Both the position numbers and the translations under genes were made by a program. Under the pieces are notes generated by a model, which saw only the letters and a list, made by a program, of their open reading frames with translations, had not been told where the DNA came from and did no database searches. A stretch of 64,000 nt of DNA from a virus. The DNA is taken from positions 39,922 to 103,921 of the IMG/VR virus record IMGVR_UViG_3300023179_000001, one strand, 5' to 3'. Shown one piece after another: positions 15,219-23,429 of the stretch (positions are counted from its first letter, which is position 1; every line of letters starts with the position of its first letter).

Positions 15219-16006
15219 AAGTTAAGTTCCTCAAATCCTTCGTCTTCAATAACCGTGTCAATATCCGTGCTCTCGTCCACTTGGGCCAGAAGCTTTTGGA
15301 TCAGTCCTTGTTCTTCAACCTTTTCCATAAGCACAAATACTGCCTCAGAAAGATTGTCGCCAACTCTCCAGCTTTTGTTTAATCGCTTTGCCAATGGTGC
15401 TATCATGCTGTTGAAAGAATCAAAAACATCTCTGTTCAAAACAATAACCGCAGTAGATTCTTCACCCAATGCGGTCTTCAGTCTTTCCAAATCAACTGGT
15501 GCCGTTTCTAATTCTAAATCTTCGGTGACTCTTTCGGCCTCGATAATTGCGTTTTTTAAAAGAGTATCAACGTACTGTGGAGTAAATCCATAATCCGCAA
15601 TCTGCTTTGTGGTGCAATCTTTCAAAGCTGTTCTTAGCTTTTCTTCAACCCAACTCGCATAAGTGTTGTTTGAATCGTACAGAATAGCCCTTGCTTCCGC
15701 TTCGCTTACAGATTCGTACACAACTGGGAGAACACTTTTTTCTTTCCCATGATTAAATTCAAATCCCTCTTCAATTAGCTCTCTGACCGCAAGCAATCTG
15801 TGGTTTCCAGCAAGCACTGTATTGTGTTTTTTCTTGTTGGTTGATTTCCAAACCAGAATGGGTTGATAAAAGCCCTTGCTCCTAATGGACTCTTTCAACT
15901 GTTCCAATCTTTCCTTGGAAATAGTGCGTGGGTTTTCATCGTAAAACTTTAACGATCCCACACTTACATAATCAGATACTTCGCAAAGAGTTACTTGAGT
16001 GCTCAT
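15215..16006 (-). CDS. ParB/Srx-fold nuclease-like protein
   Basis: 263 residues. N-terminal ParB-like domain: YDENPRTISKERLEQLKESI (about 23-42), GFYQPILVW, then VLAGNHRLLAVRELI (about 64-78), the nucleotide-binding strand-helix. The middle (about 110-155) is a helix-rich KorB-like part (KQIADYGFTPQYVDTLL). Phage relatives are commonly next to DNA methyltransferases and may be CTP-dependent DNA binders or weak nucleases; partition is unlikely with no ParA. It precedes the micropeptide and methyltransferase and overlaps the gene upstream by 4 nt. Confidence 0.8.
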   Translation of the reverse strand: MSTQVTLCEVSDYVSVGSLKFYDENPRTISKERLEQLKESIRSKGFYQPILVWKSTNKKKHNTVLAGNHRLLAVRELIEEGFEFNHGKEKSVLPVVYESVSEAEARAILYDSNNTYASWVEEKLRTALKDCTTKQIADYGFTPQYVDTLLKNAIIEAERVTEDLELETAPVDLERLKTALGEESTAVIVLNRDVFDSFNSMIAPLAKRLNKSWRVGDNLSEAVFVLMEKVEEQGLIQKLLAQVDESTDIDTVIEDEGFEELNL

Positions 16007-16254
16007 ATTTCTACAATCTCCTTCTCGCCCTTGCCCTTGGCATCATGAATGGCAAGCATTTCTCCATCATTTAGCTGAACTCTAATTACTAGCTGATTCG
16101 ACTCATAGCCGATCTTAAAATCTGTCTCAGGCAAGTAATCCAAATTCTGCAAATGAATTTTATTCCCAGCACGATAGGCAACAACCAAACCGTTTTCTAC
16201 ATCTGGGGTTGATTCAATCTCTTTTAGTTTTCCAACCTGAAATAGCTTTTTCAT
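16003..16254 (-). CDS. Small hypothetical protein
   Basis: 83 residues, mostly beta strands (FKIGYESNQLVIRVQL, then GEMLAIHDAKGKGEKEIVEI). Overlaps both neighbours by 4 nt. Not recognised; operon membership suggests a link to the ParB/methyltransferase unit. Confidence 0.5.
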   Translation of the reverse strand: MKKLFQVGKLKEIESTPDVENGLVVAYRAGNKIHLQNLDYLPETDFKIGYESNQLVIRVQLNDGEMLAIHDAKGKGEKEIVEI

Positions 16255-16601
16255 TCGTGCTTTTTCCCATGAGTGTCTTGATCAAGTCCTCTATCCTTCA
16301 TGTATTCAGCATCAGGTCTTTCAGACTTTTGAATGTTGTCTGTCTCTTCTGGATGCTGGAATAACAGGTCTTGTTGTTGTGGATCTGTGGTAACTGACTT
16401 TTCTTCTGTACCGTTCATTTCTTCTCCTTCGATATAGCCCAGGATCTCCATGGACTTGTGTAAAATCTTACACCCTCTCTCATAGATTTCATCCGATGAT
16501 TCTTTAAAGAAATCGAGCTTGAAATCAACGTGATTCATGGTGTCAGTATCTTCAATTCTAATTCTAAAACTTCTTTTGGGTTCTAAAACATCTTCGTTCA
16601 T
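16251..16601 (-). CDS. Acidic hypothetical protein
   Basis: 116 residues. N-terminal half is strand-like (FRIRIEDTDTMNHVDFKLDF), the rest is polar, Gln/Glu-rich and probably disordered, with a His/Lys tail. Four-nt overlaps at both ends. No family recognised. Confidence 0.45.
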   Translation of the reverse strand: MNEDVLEPKRSFRIRIEDTDTMNHVDFKLDFFKESSDEIYERGCKILHKSMEILGYIEGEEMNGTEEKSVTTDPQQQDLLFQHPEETDNIQKSERPDAEYMKDRGLDQDTHGKKHE

Positions 16602-17131
16602 GCAGTCTCCTGTGGCAGATCAACTCTAGCCTTGGCTTTTAAAATATCTACTGAGAATTTAAGCTTGGTATCTTTTACTGTCGCTTCAAACTCTAGGTTT
16701 TTGGTTCCAACCTTTTTGCCTATCAACTCGTGCTCAAAGACAACCGTGTTTGAGCCAGCCCTTAAAACAAAGTTCTCATCTGATATTTTATTTTCTGAGT
16801 TCGACACATCTGTTGCCGTGTAGTTAACCCACACGGTATCACCCAACTGGACTGTCTCTTCTTCTGTTTTTTTCCTGAGCCCAAGTTTTTCATCCATCCC
16901 AGTTTCAAAAACATCTGAAGTAAAGACATTGGCCTTCTCGCAAAGCTCTTTTAACGTGTCAATTTTGGCATCGTAAGACTTTAGAACAATCAAAATTTGA
17001 GTTAATAACTTATGTTGAGATAATACCCTGCCATCGAGATCAGAGATTTTTTCCGATACATCTCTAACCTGTTGGTTTCTGTGTTGCAGAGCCTTATTCA
17101 TCTCTGCGGTGCGTTTGCTTTTGCTGCTCAT
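16598..17131 (-). CDS. Coiled-coil protein with FKBP-like C-terminal domain
   Basis: 177 residues from ATG 17131, which has GGAGGAAGTAC in front; an upstream in-frame ATG lacks a site. Residues about 10-75 form a coiled coil. The C-terminal part (LGDTVWVNYTATD, LRAGSNTVVFEHELIGKKVG, then LEFEATV) follows the order of FKBP/trigger-factor peptidyl-prolyl isomerase domains (G-D-x-V, L-G-x-G-x-x-I-P-x-F-E, x-G-K-x-V-G), but the active-site aromatic and Ile positions are changed. So a chaperone-like or assembly fold without certain isomerase activity is inferred. Confidence 0.55.
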   Translation of the reverse strand: MSSKSKRTAEMNKALQHRNQQVRDVSEKISDLDGRVLSQHKLLTQILIVLKSYDAKIDTLKELCEKANVFTSDVFETGMDEKLGLRKKTEEETVQLGDTVWVNYTATDVSNSENKISDENFVLRAGSNTVVFEHELIGKKVGTKNLEFEATVKDTKLKFSVDILKAKARVDLPQETA

Positions 17132-17522
17132 GTACTTCCTCCAGTTCTTCTTTAAAAGCGACCGCATCAATTACGGTCTGTGTGTTTTCAAAATAATTAC
17201 TTCGATAGTATTCGGCTATCGCAGACAAGAAGTCCTCTTTGCATGGGTGAGAGGCTTTTTTATTCCCTGAGAAATAAAAAAGAATAGATCTCACCATTGG
17301 CAAATACTGAGTCTCATCCTTTACCATCTCCTGCCAATGCGGAGCCTTTTCTTTGTACTCATCTGCAAAGAACTCCAAAAACGATTTCTGATAAAACGAC
17401 GGAATCTTCTCAAACAACTCTATTGTTTTTAGAAAATAAAAGTTTGCTTTTTCGTCATTCAATAAAGAAACAATTTTTGAAAGTGCTCTTTTAGCCAAAA
17501 TCTTATCCGATGATGCTTGCAT
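17094..17522 (-). CDS. Helical hypothetical protein
   Basis: 142 residues from ATG 17522, or 160 from ATG 17576; neither start has a clear ribosome site and the longer one would overlap the upstream gene by about 74 nt. Helix-rich and aromatic (IPSFYQKSFLEFFADEYKEK). It overlaps the FKBP-like gene by 38 nt. Unrecognised. Confidence 0.45.
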   Translation of the reverse strand: MQASSDKILAKRALSKIVSLLNDEKANFYFLKTIELFEKIPSFYQKSFLEFFADEYKEKAPHWQEMVKDETQYLPMVRSILFYFSGNKKASHPCKEDFLSAIAEYYRSNYFENTQTVIDAVAFKEELEEVHEQQKQTHRRDE

Positions 17523-17694
17523 GGCTGTGGCTCGTGTTCCTGCTTGCGATTGCTCCGACCGTTTCACGAGTGGCATCGACTTTATCTTCGAGTGCCTCGA
17601 TCTTGGTAGCCAAGTTTAAAAGAATCTCAACCGTTGCGGTCTTGATTTCTTCGACGCTATTCATTTCCTGAATTGCTAGTATTTGATCTTTCAT
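17503..17694 (-). CDS. Small coiled-coil protein
   Basis: 63 residues from ATG 17694, preceded by AGGGGGAACAA. Heptad-like stretch VEILLNLATKIEALEDKVDA suggests an oligomerising coiled coil. The longer frame upstream lacks support. Unrecognised. Confidence 0.45.
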   Translation of the reverse strand: MKDQILAIQEMNSVEEIKTATVEILLNLATKIEALEDKVDATRETVGAIASRNTSHSHASIIG

Positions 17695-18014
17695 TTGTTC
17701 CCCCTGTCTATGTAAATCAAAACTTTCCAGTTCTCTGGTGTCACTTCTTTGCATCTACTTTCTGCCAGCCGTAACCAAACCTTGTGAAGCTTCTCAAGCC
17801 GTTTGTGGTTTGCCCACCACTTTAAACTGACTGCTATAAAAACTCTATTAGTCGCAGAGTCCACTTTTATCTTTACTTTGTCAAAGGCTCTCGTAGTCGT
17901 AACCACTGCACCAAACATTAAAAACGTCACCTGTTCTGCCATCTCACTAGCAGAAGAAATTTCGGTAGAAATGTTATTCAACGAATCTCTCAAGTTTTCA
18001 GGATTAAAGTCCAT
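17691..18014 (-). CDS. Hypothetical protein
   Basis: 107 residues: a helical N-terminus with a hydrophobic stretch (QVTFLMFGAVVTTT) and a basic strand/helix C-terminus (FIAVSLKWWANHKRLEKLHK). Overlaps both neighbours slightly. Function unknown. Confidence 0.5.
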   Translation of the reverse strand: MDFNPENLRDSLNNISTEISSASEMAEQVTFLMFGAVVTTTRAFDKVKIKVDSATNRVFIAVSLKWWANHKRLEKLHKVWLRLAESRCKEVTPENWKVLIYIDRGNK

Positions 18015-18480
18015 GAATTCTATCCAAAAAAGTAGTCAAATTAAACCGCCCCTTAGTACCCTGGATAAACTCGTGGTTTACAAGATCCTTGGCCTTGACG
18101 GTGTGCTCCAAAAAGTATGATCCCCACTGTTCCCAATCAAAAACAATCAACCTGTTCTCTCGTTTGAAAACGCCTTCTGGCTTGATTCGCACGTTAAGCA
18201 AAACAAAACTCTTAGCACCTGCTTTGACGGCCTCGGTTAGATGCAAAAACTGGGAGCCTCGAATCTGAGTTTTCCCAAAAGCTTGCCACTTTTTAATCTG
18301 CTTTAGTTCTAAAAGAACCGCTCGTCCGTTGACGCTGGCTATGATGTCGCAAGGCTTCTCTGCTGTGAATCTAGTCCTAGCCATCGTCCAACTCGTAGGA
18401 TTATCTGGAATCTTGTAACACCACACGTTTAGCTCTCGAAGCGAGCGCATGATTTCACTAGCAAAAATTGACTCACGCAT
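18004..18480 (-). CDS. RecU-like Holliday junction resolvase / PD-(D/E)XK nuclease
   Basis: 158 residues. Early Glu (RESIFASEI), then EKPCDIIASV (metal-binding Asp near 45) and AVLLELKQIKKW (E-x-K near 57-59), the PD-(D/E)XK core in RecU order, with a downstream helix (LTEAVKAGAKSFVLLNVR). RecU-type enzymes cut four-way junctions; in phages they resolve recombination intermediates and branched DNA before packaging. It lies directly downstream of the gp46-like gene with an 8-nt overlap, which fits a recombination operon. Confidence 0.75.
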   Translation of the reverse strand: MRESIFASEIMRSLRELNVWCYKIPDNPTSWTMARTRFTAEKPCDIIASVNGRAVLLELKQIKKWQAFGKTQIRGSQFLHLTEAVKAGAKSFVLLNVRIKPEGVFKRENRLIVFDWEQWGSYFLEHTVKAKDLVNHEFIQGTKGRFNLTTFLDRIHGL

Positions 18481-20245
18481 GGTTCGCTATCCTCGAAATT
18501 CCGTGCTTTTTTTGAATAAGCATAGTGTTATCAAACATCCCCTTAAGACTTGCGTCGTGATCAATAACGTAAACCGCTTTGTCTCGGCCCAGTTGTTTTA
18601 TGAGAGAAAAGAACTGCCTTCGCCCCTGATCGTCGAGATAGTTACTCTGCTCATCAAAAATAAGGAAATTGAAACTCGATTCATAATATTCACTCATGAT
18701 CTCTGCAAGTCCCATATCTACTGAGAGCGAAATTCTACGTTTCTCACCACCTGAGTAAGCGGCATAAGGAATAGATTGCCCATCTGTAATAATTGAACAA
18801 TCAAATTTCTCTCTGATTTCTCCAGTTTTAAGCTTCTTCTGCGTGTCAAATGTAACAGCCACAGAACCCGACGTGAGCGTGTTGAGATATTTATTAGCTT
18901 TAGAAGTGAGACTTGAACAAATCAAATCGAATACAAAACTCTTGATCCCAGAGTCACCGAAAGCTTGAACCCAGAAAGATACGAGAGGCAAATCATTCTT
19001 GGCTCTTTCAATCGAAGATTCAATCTGAGACATCTTATCCAATATCTTATTTTGACGCTCTTGCTCTTTAGCCTTCAACTCCATTACTGGATTTTTGGAA
19101 TTGGTTAACTCCTGAATTTCATTTTCCAGTGTCAGAATTTGACCTGCGGTGATTCCTCTTGCTGTTTGTTTCTCCTGAACCGCAGCAATCTGGCTGCGGA
19201 TCTGGATCATCTTTTCATCTAACTTTTCAATCTTCTCCTTGGCTCTTTCTTTTAGAGATTCCAAATCTTTCAGGAGCGCATCCAGCTTTGCAGCTTCCTT
19301 TTCAACGTGCTGGTTTCTCCATTCAGTATCGTTAGGCCAAGGCTGGTTACAGGTAGGACAATTATCCCCAGTCTTTTTTCTGCTATTGATTTCTCGAATA
19401 CTCATCTTGATTTCTAATATTTTAGAATCAATCGAATCGTACCTGTGCCTTGCCTCTGCCTTTTTAGTAGTACACTTGTCTTTTAGGATTTTAAGCAATG
19501 AAGTGTCCTCTACCACAATAGACTTTAACTTCTCATTGCAATCTACCAATCTTGAACCAAGCAGCTTTATCCTGTCTGCTCTCTCTAATTCCCATGCCTT
19601 TTCTTGATCTTCAAAGTGAGCGTCCAAGTCCTCAATCTGATGCGACCTGAGAATGTCCAAGTCTCTCTCTGATTTTTGAATCTCTAGCTCTAACTCTTTT
19701 TGTTTGTCTTTGGCTTTTTGTTGATAACGCTCGTAATTGATTCGCATTATCTTAGATAGGATTTCTTTCTGAGCCTTGTTGCCAGAATCCACAAAGTTGA
19801 ACGTATTACCCTGGGCAAACAACACAGTACAGGTAAACAGATCGTAATCCAAAGAAAACTCGCTGCAAATCCACTCTTCTGTCATCGAAATAGTGCCGTA
19901 CTCGATGGTGTCTTCGTTCTTCTTTACAATGAGTCTGTCGCCAAACTCCTTGTGTTTCCTGTACCGTGAGATCGTATAGCGGTTTCCTAAATGATTGATT
20001 CCAAGAACCACTGAACAATTCTTTTTATTTCTTCTATTAACTACTTCGTCGGCTTTGAGACCTCTGGTTGTTTTCCCAAACAAGGCCCAAGCAATACCAT
20101 CAACGAAACTGCTTTTGCCACATCCATTCGATCCCCCTTCGTCGAGATTCTCTCCAGTAACTAAGATAGCTCCAGGTTGTACGGTATAACTTTGAGACTC
20201 CCCAAACGATAAGAAATTAGAAATGGTGATAGTCTTTAAATCCAT
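18473..20245 (-). CDS. SbcC/Rad50-like ATPase (T4 gp46 type)
   Basis: 590 residues. N-terminal Walker A GSNGCGKSSF (about 38-47), long coiled coil interrupted by the zinc-hook NCPTCNQPWP (about 295-304), ABC signature YSGGEKRRISLS (about 496-507) and Walker B FLIFDEQSNYLDD. With gp47 it forms the ATP-driven nuclease that resects ends for recombination-dependent replication. T4 gp46 has nearly the same length. It is separated from the gp47-like gene by two small genes, unlike the direct adjacency of T4. Confidence 0.92.
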   Translation of the reverse strand: MDLKTITISNFLSFGESQSYTVQPGAILVTGENLDEGGSNGCGKSSFVDGIAWALFGKTTRGLKADEVVNRRNKKNCSVVLGINHLGNRYTISRYRKHKEFGDRLIVKKNEDTIEYGTISMTEEWICSEFSLDYDLFTCTVLFAQGNTFNFVDSGNKAQKEILSKIMRINYERYQQKAKDKQKELELEIQKSERDLDILRSHQIEDLDAHFEDQEKAWELERADRIKLLGSRLVDCNEKLKSIVVEDTSLLKILKDKCTTKKAEARHRYDSIDSKILEIKMSIREINSRKKTGDNCPTCNQPWPNDTEWRNQHVEKEAAKLDALLKDLESLKERAKEKIEKLDEKMIQIRSQIAAVQEKQTARGITAGQILTLENEIQELTNSKNPVMELKAKEQERQNKILDKMSQIESSIERAKNDLPLVSFWVQAFGDSGIKSFVFDLICSSLTSKANKYLNTLTSGSVAVTFDTQKKLKTGEIREKFDCSIITDGQSIPYAAYSGGEKRRISLSVDMGLAEIMSEYYESSFNFLIFDEQSNYLDDQGRRQFFSLIKQLGRDKAVYVIDHDASLKGMFDNTMLIQKKHGISRIANHA

Positions 20246-20568
20246 TTTAACTCCAAACGCATCCTCACTGTGCCTCTGTACTTTACCTTCTCTGTTTTTA
20301 AAATCTCTCGATACAGTGAGGCAATTTCCTTATCGCTTTTTGCATAGGCAAACCTGTTGGCCCACCTCTGCCTGAACTGTATTAAATCTTTTTCTGTTCT
20401 GGCCCTGTACCTAATCAACCCAAAACGTGAATTGATATAAAAACACTTATCTCTCTGTGACCACTTAAATTCAGGGATAACGTGATGCTCTACAATCTGC
20501 TCTTTGATCTTAGTCTTTACCCAACTAGCAACACACCCTGATGCTTTGATTGCCCAATGCTCTTTCAT
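20236..20568 (-). CDS. Small basic hypothetical protein
   Basis: 110 residues, basic and aromatic (FKWSQRDKCFYINSRFGLIR), likely alpha/beta. It overlaps gp46 by 10 nt and the zinc-ribbon gene by 4 nt, inside the recombination operon. Unrecognised; possible nucleic-acid binding from charge only. Confidence 0.5.
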   Translation of the reverse strand: MKEHWAIKASGCVASWVKTKIKEQIVEHHVIPEFKWSQRDKCFYINSRFGLIRYRARTEKDLIQFRQRWANRFAYAKSDKEIASLYREILKTEKVKYRGTVRMRLELKWI

Positions 20569-20918
20569 TTTTCATTAAGCCTATCCTTGATTCTCTTAGC
20601 CTCTCCAGAAATCAAAGCCTCATTTACTACCCTCTCGCCAAACTTGTGCTTCACATCATCCAACTCTTTTTTCATAAATCTTTCTCTGAAAGACTTTTGC
20701 ATCCGTTCTATGTTGTGCTGATCTGTGTCTTTCCCAAACTTGGTCGAAGGAGCTTTTAGCCAGACTCGCTCCAACTCCGATTCTTCGCAGCTAGGGCAGG
20801 TAAAAACTCCACTGGTAGCAGCAGTTCTCTGCTCTTCTGTGTCACATCCTCTTAAATCCACGCTTCGTTCTTCGTAGTAGTTACAGATAGGACAAAGTAA
20901 ATCAATGAGCCGAATCAC
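20565..20918 (-). CDS. FmdB-like zinc-ribbon protein
   Basis: 117 residues starting at GTG 20918, chosen because GGGAG precedes it; the upstream ATG has none. LLCPICNYYEERSV and FTCPSCEESELERVW give two CxxC pairs in the FmdB order (CPxC ... CPxCxxxxLxRVW). The C-terminal half is helical and charged. FmdB-like proteins are small zinc-ribbon regulators of uncertain role. The GTG lies inside the gp47 3' end. Confidence 0.65.
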   Translation of the reverse strand: MIRLIDLLCPICNYYEERSVDLRGCDTEEQRTAATSGVFTCPSCEESELERVWLKAPSTKFGKDTDQHNIERMQKSFRERFMKKELDDVKHKFGERVVNEALISGEAKRIKDRLNEK

Positions 20919-21909
20919 AGAACTCCCTCCCCACATCTAAAAGTTTCTTTTTGTCTCCATTAAATCCAACAAACTCAACGTATTTCTGCATCAATCCAGA
21001 GATGTTGTGCCTATCTTCTATCTTCAGTCGTGACGTAAACTTTTCTTCAACCTCACGCTCAAGCTTCAGGGAAGCTGCTGAAAGTTTTAAGTCTTCTTTC
21101 CTAAAAGATAGTGCGTGTTCGGAATCTCCCTTTACTTTTACTCTGACAAAATCTCTGTCTGTGTACTCACCTTCGCCCTTGATAACTCTTTTACCATTCT
21201 CATCCCAAGTGACTTCGACTTCGTAGTGCTTGGGAGTCCCAACGATCTCTTCAAACCAGATCTCTTTGCTTTCGGTATCGAACAAGAGCACCCCCTTGAT
21301 CTGATCCATCTCTCCGAAATTTTGTTGAAAAGGCGAACCGATATAATGCAGGTTCCCGATGGAGTTTCTATGGTGATAATGCCCTGAGAAAACCTGGTCA
21401 AAATCTGATAACCATTCAATCGGAATTCCGTCGGTATCAATGTTTGTATCATTTCTTTTAGCACCTTTTATCCCCCAATGTACTACTGCGGTTTTGCACT
21501 TTTTCAACTTGCTGCTTTTCAAATACTTTTGAATCTCATCCGCTTTTAGATAAGGGAAAAAAGCAATGTCTGAGCAAACCTTTGGCTTATCAACTACCAT
21601 CCAACCAAACTTTTCAAAAACTTTCATGGGGTGAACCAGTCCTCCCCTGTCCTCTTGATCGTGATTTCCTACGATGATTACTTGCTTTAACCCAGCTTCG
21701 TGCCACTCGATGAAACACTTAGACGCTACGTCGAGACAAGAAGTAGGAATCACACCTCTGGTATTGAAAGAGTCGCCTCCGTTGATTATCAAAACCTTGT
21801 TTGATTTTGACAACTGAACAGCCCTCTCTTTAACCCAATCCAAAACGTACTTACAGGTATCAAGTCGCTCTGGGCGTAAATGCAAATCTGAATACATTAA
21901 AAGAATCAA
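20902..21909 (-). CDS. SbcD/Mre11-like nuclease (T4 gp47 type)
   Basis: 335 residues. Phosphoesterase motifs: YSDLHLRP (D-x-H, about 6), NGGDSFNTR (about 43), IIVGNHDQED (about 78), AVVHWGIKG (about 142) and SGHYHHRNS (about 175). It is the nuclease half of the gp46/47 end-resection complex. C-terminal region (about 230-335) contains a charged part likely to bind gp46. The last codons hold the GTG of the zinc-ribbon gene. Confidence 0.92.
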   Translation of the reverse strand: MILLMYSDLHLRPERLDTCKYVLDWVKERAVQLSKSNKVLIINGGDSFNTRGVIPTSCLDVASKCFIEWHEAGLKQVIIVGNHDQEDRGGLVHPMKVFEKFGWMVVDKPKVCSDIAFFPYLKADEIQKYLKSSKLKKCKTAVVHWGIKGAKRNDTNIDTDGIPIEWLSDFDQVFSGHYHHRNSIGNLHYIGSPFQQNFGEMDQIKGVLLFDTESKEIWFEEIVGTPKHYEVEVTWDENGKRVIKGEGEYTDRDFVRVKVKGDSEHALSFRKEDLKLSAASLKLEREVEEKFTSRLKIEDRHNISGLMQKYVEFVGFNGDKKKLLDVGREFCDSAH

Positions 21910-22208
21910 TGTACCATCCCATCATCTTCTTCTTTGTAGTTTGGTAACAAAGAAGTTTGCAATCTATCCAACGCAGCATCGTCATGACAATGCTCAATAA
22001 AGCTAAACAACAACGCCTCAAGTGCTTCGACTCTTCTGGTAAAAACAGGAGTAATGTCAGCATCCCAAAACTTCATGTTGATAACCGAGTATCCCTCTGC
22101 CAAGAATGGATGATTGGTTTCATCAAAAGTTTTGACGATTTCTTTATACTTTTTATAAATAAACTCTGTCGCTGGACTCATTTTCTTACTCGAATTCTTC
22201 TTCTTCAT
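21906..22208 (-). CDS. Hypothetical protein between uvsX and gp47
   Basis: 100 residues, basic N-terminus (KKKNSSKKM), then helices (ATEFIYKKYKEIVKTFDE and RRVEALEALLFSFIEHC). Overlaps the recombinase gene by 23 nt and gp47 by 4 nt. Unrecognised; a recombination accessory role is suggested only by position. Confidence 0.5.
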   Translation of the reverse strand: MKKKNSSKKMSPATEFIYKKYKEIVKTFDETNHPFLAEGYSVINMKFWDADITPVFTRRVEALEALLFSFIEHCHDDAALDRLQTSLLPNYKEEDDGMVH

Positions 22209-23205
22209 CTAAATCCCCTGACACAATTTTTGTAGGCAAAGATAAAAAATCTGGAATCGGCTCCACCTGTCTGTCGAACACAAATCCCTTGGCATCTAAA
22301 ACAAATTCACCAGACTGAAATGGAGTACCCACATGGTTTTTTACAGTTTCCATCTTGGTCTTGATTCCACACCACGGATCGCCTGTTTTACCGCCCTGCG
22401 CTCTGACTTTCCCGATTTGAGTAAACTCCAGTCGAATGGCACTGTAATACTTTGGAGCATAGCCGCCCTTAGCTTGGGTTTTCTTTCCAAAGGTTACACC
22501 TATTTTCGTGGAGATTTGATTGCTCATCACAAAGGCGATTGCGTTATCTGCAATGAGCCCTTGCGTTCTTCTCATAAGAACCGTGATTGCTGCGGCTTGA
22601 TCGGCAGCGAAGTCCCCTCTACGTTCATCTAATTCTTTAGCACAAGGAGTAGCCCCAAGAGAATCCCATACCACCAAAGCTGGACGAGTCCCGATCTTTT
22701 TATTCTTCTTTTGAGCCGACTTAATACTTTGGACGACATCATGTAAATACTCTCCTACTTGTTCAATAGTTTTCGGGTGCCTGATTATAATTCGCCTAAT
22801 ATCAACTCCCATGTACTCGGCTCTCTTCAGGTCAAACTTTCGTTCGGACAAAAAGAGAAACACGATTCCACCTTGAAGCTGCATTTGGCGCATTACTTCA
22901 CAGAGAAAGCTGGTTTTTCCTGCATCGGGCGGCCCGAAAACTTCTGTAATTAAACCACACGGAATTCCATCAGCACAGAGTACCTTTTGAAATTCTGGGT
23001 GTAGTTTAACCCAAGCTGTAGGACGCAAGGCAGAATCGCTGGTAGATTCTGGTACAAAAAGACCTTCACCATCTGAAATGCGCTTGGCCTCTGCCACAAC
23101 CGAGTCAAAGAAATCATCGTCGCTTACGGTTTTGGTTTCAACCACTGTCTCAGTAGCCTTTGGCTTATATCTTTTTCTTTCTTTGCCTGTGTTGGTAGTT
23201 ACCAT
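22186..23205 (-). CDS. RecA/UvsX-family recombinase
   Basis: 339 residues. Walker A GPPDAGKTS (about 89-97), Walker B ALVVWDSLGA (about 176-185), a Q-containing L2 region (MSNQISTKIGVTFGKKTQAKGG, in which the last residues resemble the DNA-binding loop) and an acidic C-terminal tail DLDEEEEFE. It forms filaments on single-stranded DNA and drives strand invasion, repair and recombination-primed replication. The acidic tail recalls RecA regulation. Neighbouring SSB and gp46/47 complete the pathway. Confidence 0.9.
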   Translation of the reverse strand: MVTTNTGKERKRYKPKATETVVETKTVSDDDFFDSVVAEAKRISDGEGLFVPESTSDSALRPTAWVKLHPEFQKVLCADGIPCGLITEVFGPPDAGKTSFLCEVMRQMQLQGGIVFLFLSERKFDLKRAEYMGVDIRRIIIRHPKTIEQVGEYLHDVVQSIKSAQKKNKKIGTRPALVVWDSLGATPCAKELDERRGDFAADQAAAITVLMRRTQGLIADNAIAFVMSNQISTKIGVTFGKKTQAKGGYAPKYYSAIRLEFTQIGKVRAQGGKTGDPWCGIKTKMETVKNHVGTPFQSGEFVLDAKGFVFDRQVEPIPDFLSLPTKIVSGDLDEEEEFE

Positions 23206-23420
23206 TTATCATCGCCCTCGTTTTCAAATCGAGATGGGATGTGTTCACGAACCTTTTTCTCCAGAGCAACATCAACAAATTCTGCAATTCGTTTGAGTGC
23301 TTGCTCTGGAGTTTCTTCTGCTCTCACATCGCTCGACATTGACACATGGAAATCAGCAGATTCGTAATTTCCCATATTTACTTTCATTCCTGCTGAATAA
23401 CTGATTCTGTCCTGCTCCAC
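23199..23420 (-). CDS. Small conserved phage protein (SYSxGxKVNxGNYESA family)
   Basis: 73 residues from GTG 23420, with AGGAGG 5 nt upstream formed by the end of the SSB gene. The core SYSAGMKVNMGNYESADFHVSM and a C-terminal helix (LKRIAEFVDVALEKKV) recall a small phage family found near replication genes; function unknown. Overlaps the recombinase start by 7 nt. Confidence 0.6.
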   Translation of the reverse strand: MEQDRISYSAGMKVNMGNYESADFHVSMSSDVRAEETPEQALKRIAEFVDVALEKKVREHIPSRFENEGDDKW

Positions 23421-23429
23421 CAAATCCTC

